Origin: Deltaproteobacteria bacterium
GTDB lineage: Bacteria > Desulfobacterota > Syntrophia > Syntrophales > Smithellaceae
Length of the DNA: 34,733 bases
NCBI GenBank assembly: GCA_025355175.1
Contig: JANYAF010000069.1
Coordinates: 1 to 34,733 of the forward strand
Direction of reading: 5' to 3'
Positions 34,706 through 34,733 of this stretch are shown piece by piece. Positions within the stretch are counted from its first letter, which is position 1; every line of letters begins with the position of its first letter. Under the pieces are notes generated by a model. It ran no database searches and was not told where the DNA came from. It saw nothing but the letters and a program-made list of their open reading frames with translations. The position numbers and the translations under genes are program-made.

Positions 34706-34733
34706 TAAAAAAGCACGAGAAAGATAGCAGGAA
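34702..34733 (+). CDS. 5' end of an unknown gene, cut by the window edge
   Basis: ATG 34702 has a perfect AGGAGG 7 bases upstream and opens MVKKHEKDSR before the sequence stops. Ten codons are too few to recognise. The strong Shine-Dalgarno locked into an inverted repeat, next to gene debris, would suit a transposase at the end of an insertion element, but this is inference. Confidence 0.5.
   Translation, partial: MVKKHEKDSR

Noticed and set aside
1..34733. CRISPR arrays, rRNA or tRNA genes, riboswitches, prophage genes
   Set aside because: No regularly spaced direct repeats, no rRNA or tRNA-like segments and no phage structural or integrase genes were seen in any gap or frame.

Overview
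The window reads as one chromosomal stretch of a Gram-negative, probably anaerobic deltaproteobacterium (Desulfobacterota). Syntrophaceae-like genomes such as Syntrophus or Smithella are my best guess. The reasons are a STAS-MlaE fusion, a complete outer-membrane biogenesis cluster with gnnA/gnnB-type genes between lpxA and lpxB, a PflX-type radical SAM protein, and intergenic 'word' repeats that I associate with this group. Base composition looks close to 50% GC by eye. The taxonomic call is inference from gene content; no marker gene was compared.

Layout. (1) 1-2580: a decayed C-terminal scrap of a response-regulator receiver domain, bioB on the minus strand with a recognisable promoter, and an AT-richer DMT-family permease. 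(2) 2613-6727: an MCE-type lipid transport operon (STAS-MlaE permease, MlaF ATPase, long MlaD, outer-membrane auxiliary lipoprotein) followed by yjbQ. (3) 6728-9277: a palindromic repeat element, an inositol-monophosphatase family gene (minus), rodZ-like and tatA genes, and ssb (minus, with promoter). (4) 9450-29540: about 20 kb entirely on the plus strand: lysS, lolC/E, lolD, bamA, skp, lpxD, lpxA, gnnA-like, gnnB-like, lpxB, msbA, lpxK, lpxL-like, waaF, gmhB, waaC and a Wzi-family barrel protein. Many junctions overlap or are only a few bases apart. (5) 29611-31514: proA and nadD on the minus strand, overlapping by 4 bases. (6) 31707-34408: a patatin-like hydrolase, an inverted copy of the palindromic repeat, a PflX-like radical SAM protein and a class I methyltransferase. 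(7) 34409-34733: the C-terminal half of a dead PIN-domain gene, then a strong inverted repeat that encloses the Shine-Dalgarno and start codon of a reading frame cut off by the window edge.

How the genes work together. The central block is an envelope-assembly supercluster. LolC/E-LolD releases lipoproteins, BamA and Skp fold outer-membrane proteins, and the Lpx enzymes, MsbA and LpxK/L make and flip lipid A. WaaF, GmhB and WaaC add heptose, and the Wzi-like protein may serve surface polysaccharide. The MCE operon upstream moves phospholipids across the same envelope. The most informative points are the GnnA/GnnB pair, which predicts lipid A built on 2,3-diamino-2,3-dideoxyglucose with amide-linked acyl chains, and a BamA with an extra N-terminal TolB/CsgG-like domain before its five POTRA repeats. 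FabZ, LpxC, LpxH/LpxI, the Kdo transferase WaaA, LolA/LolB, MlaA and MlaC are absent from the window and must lie elsewhere or be replaced.
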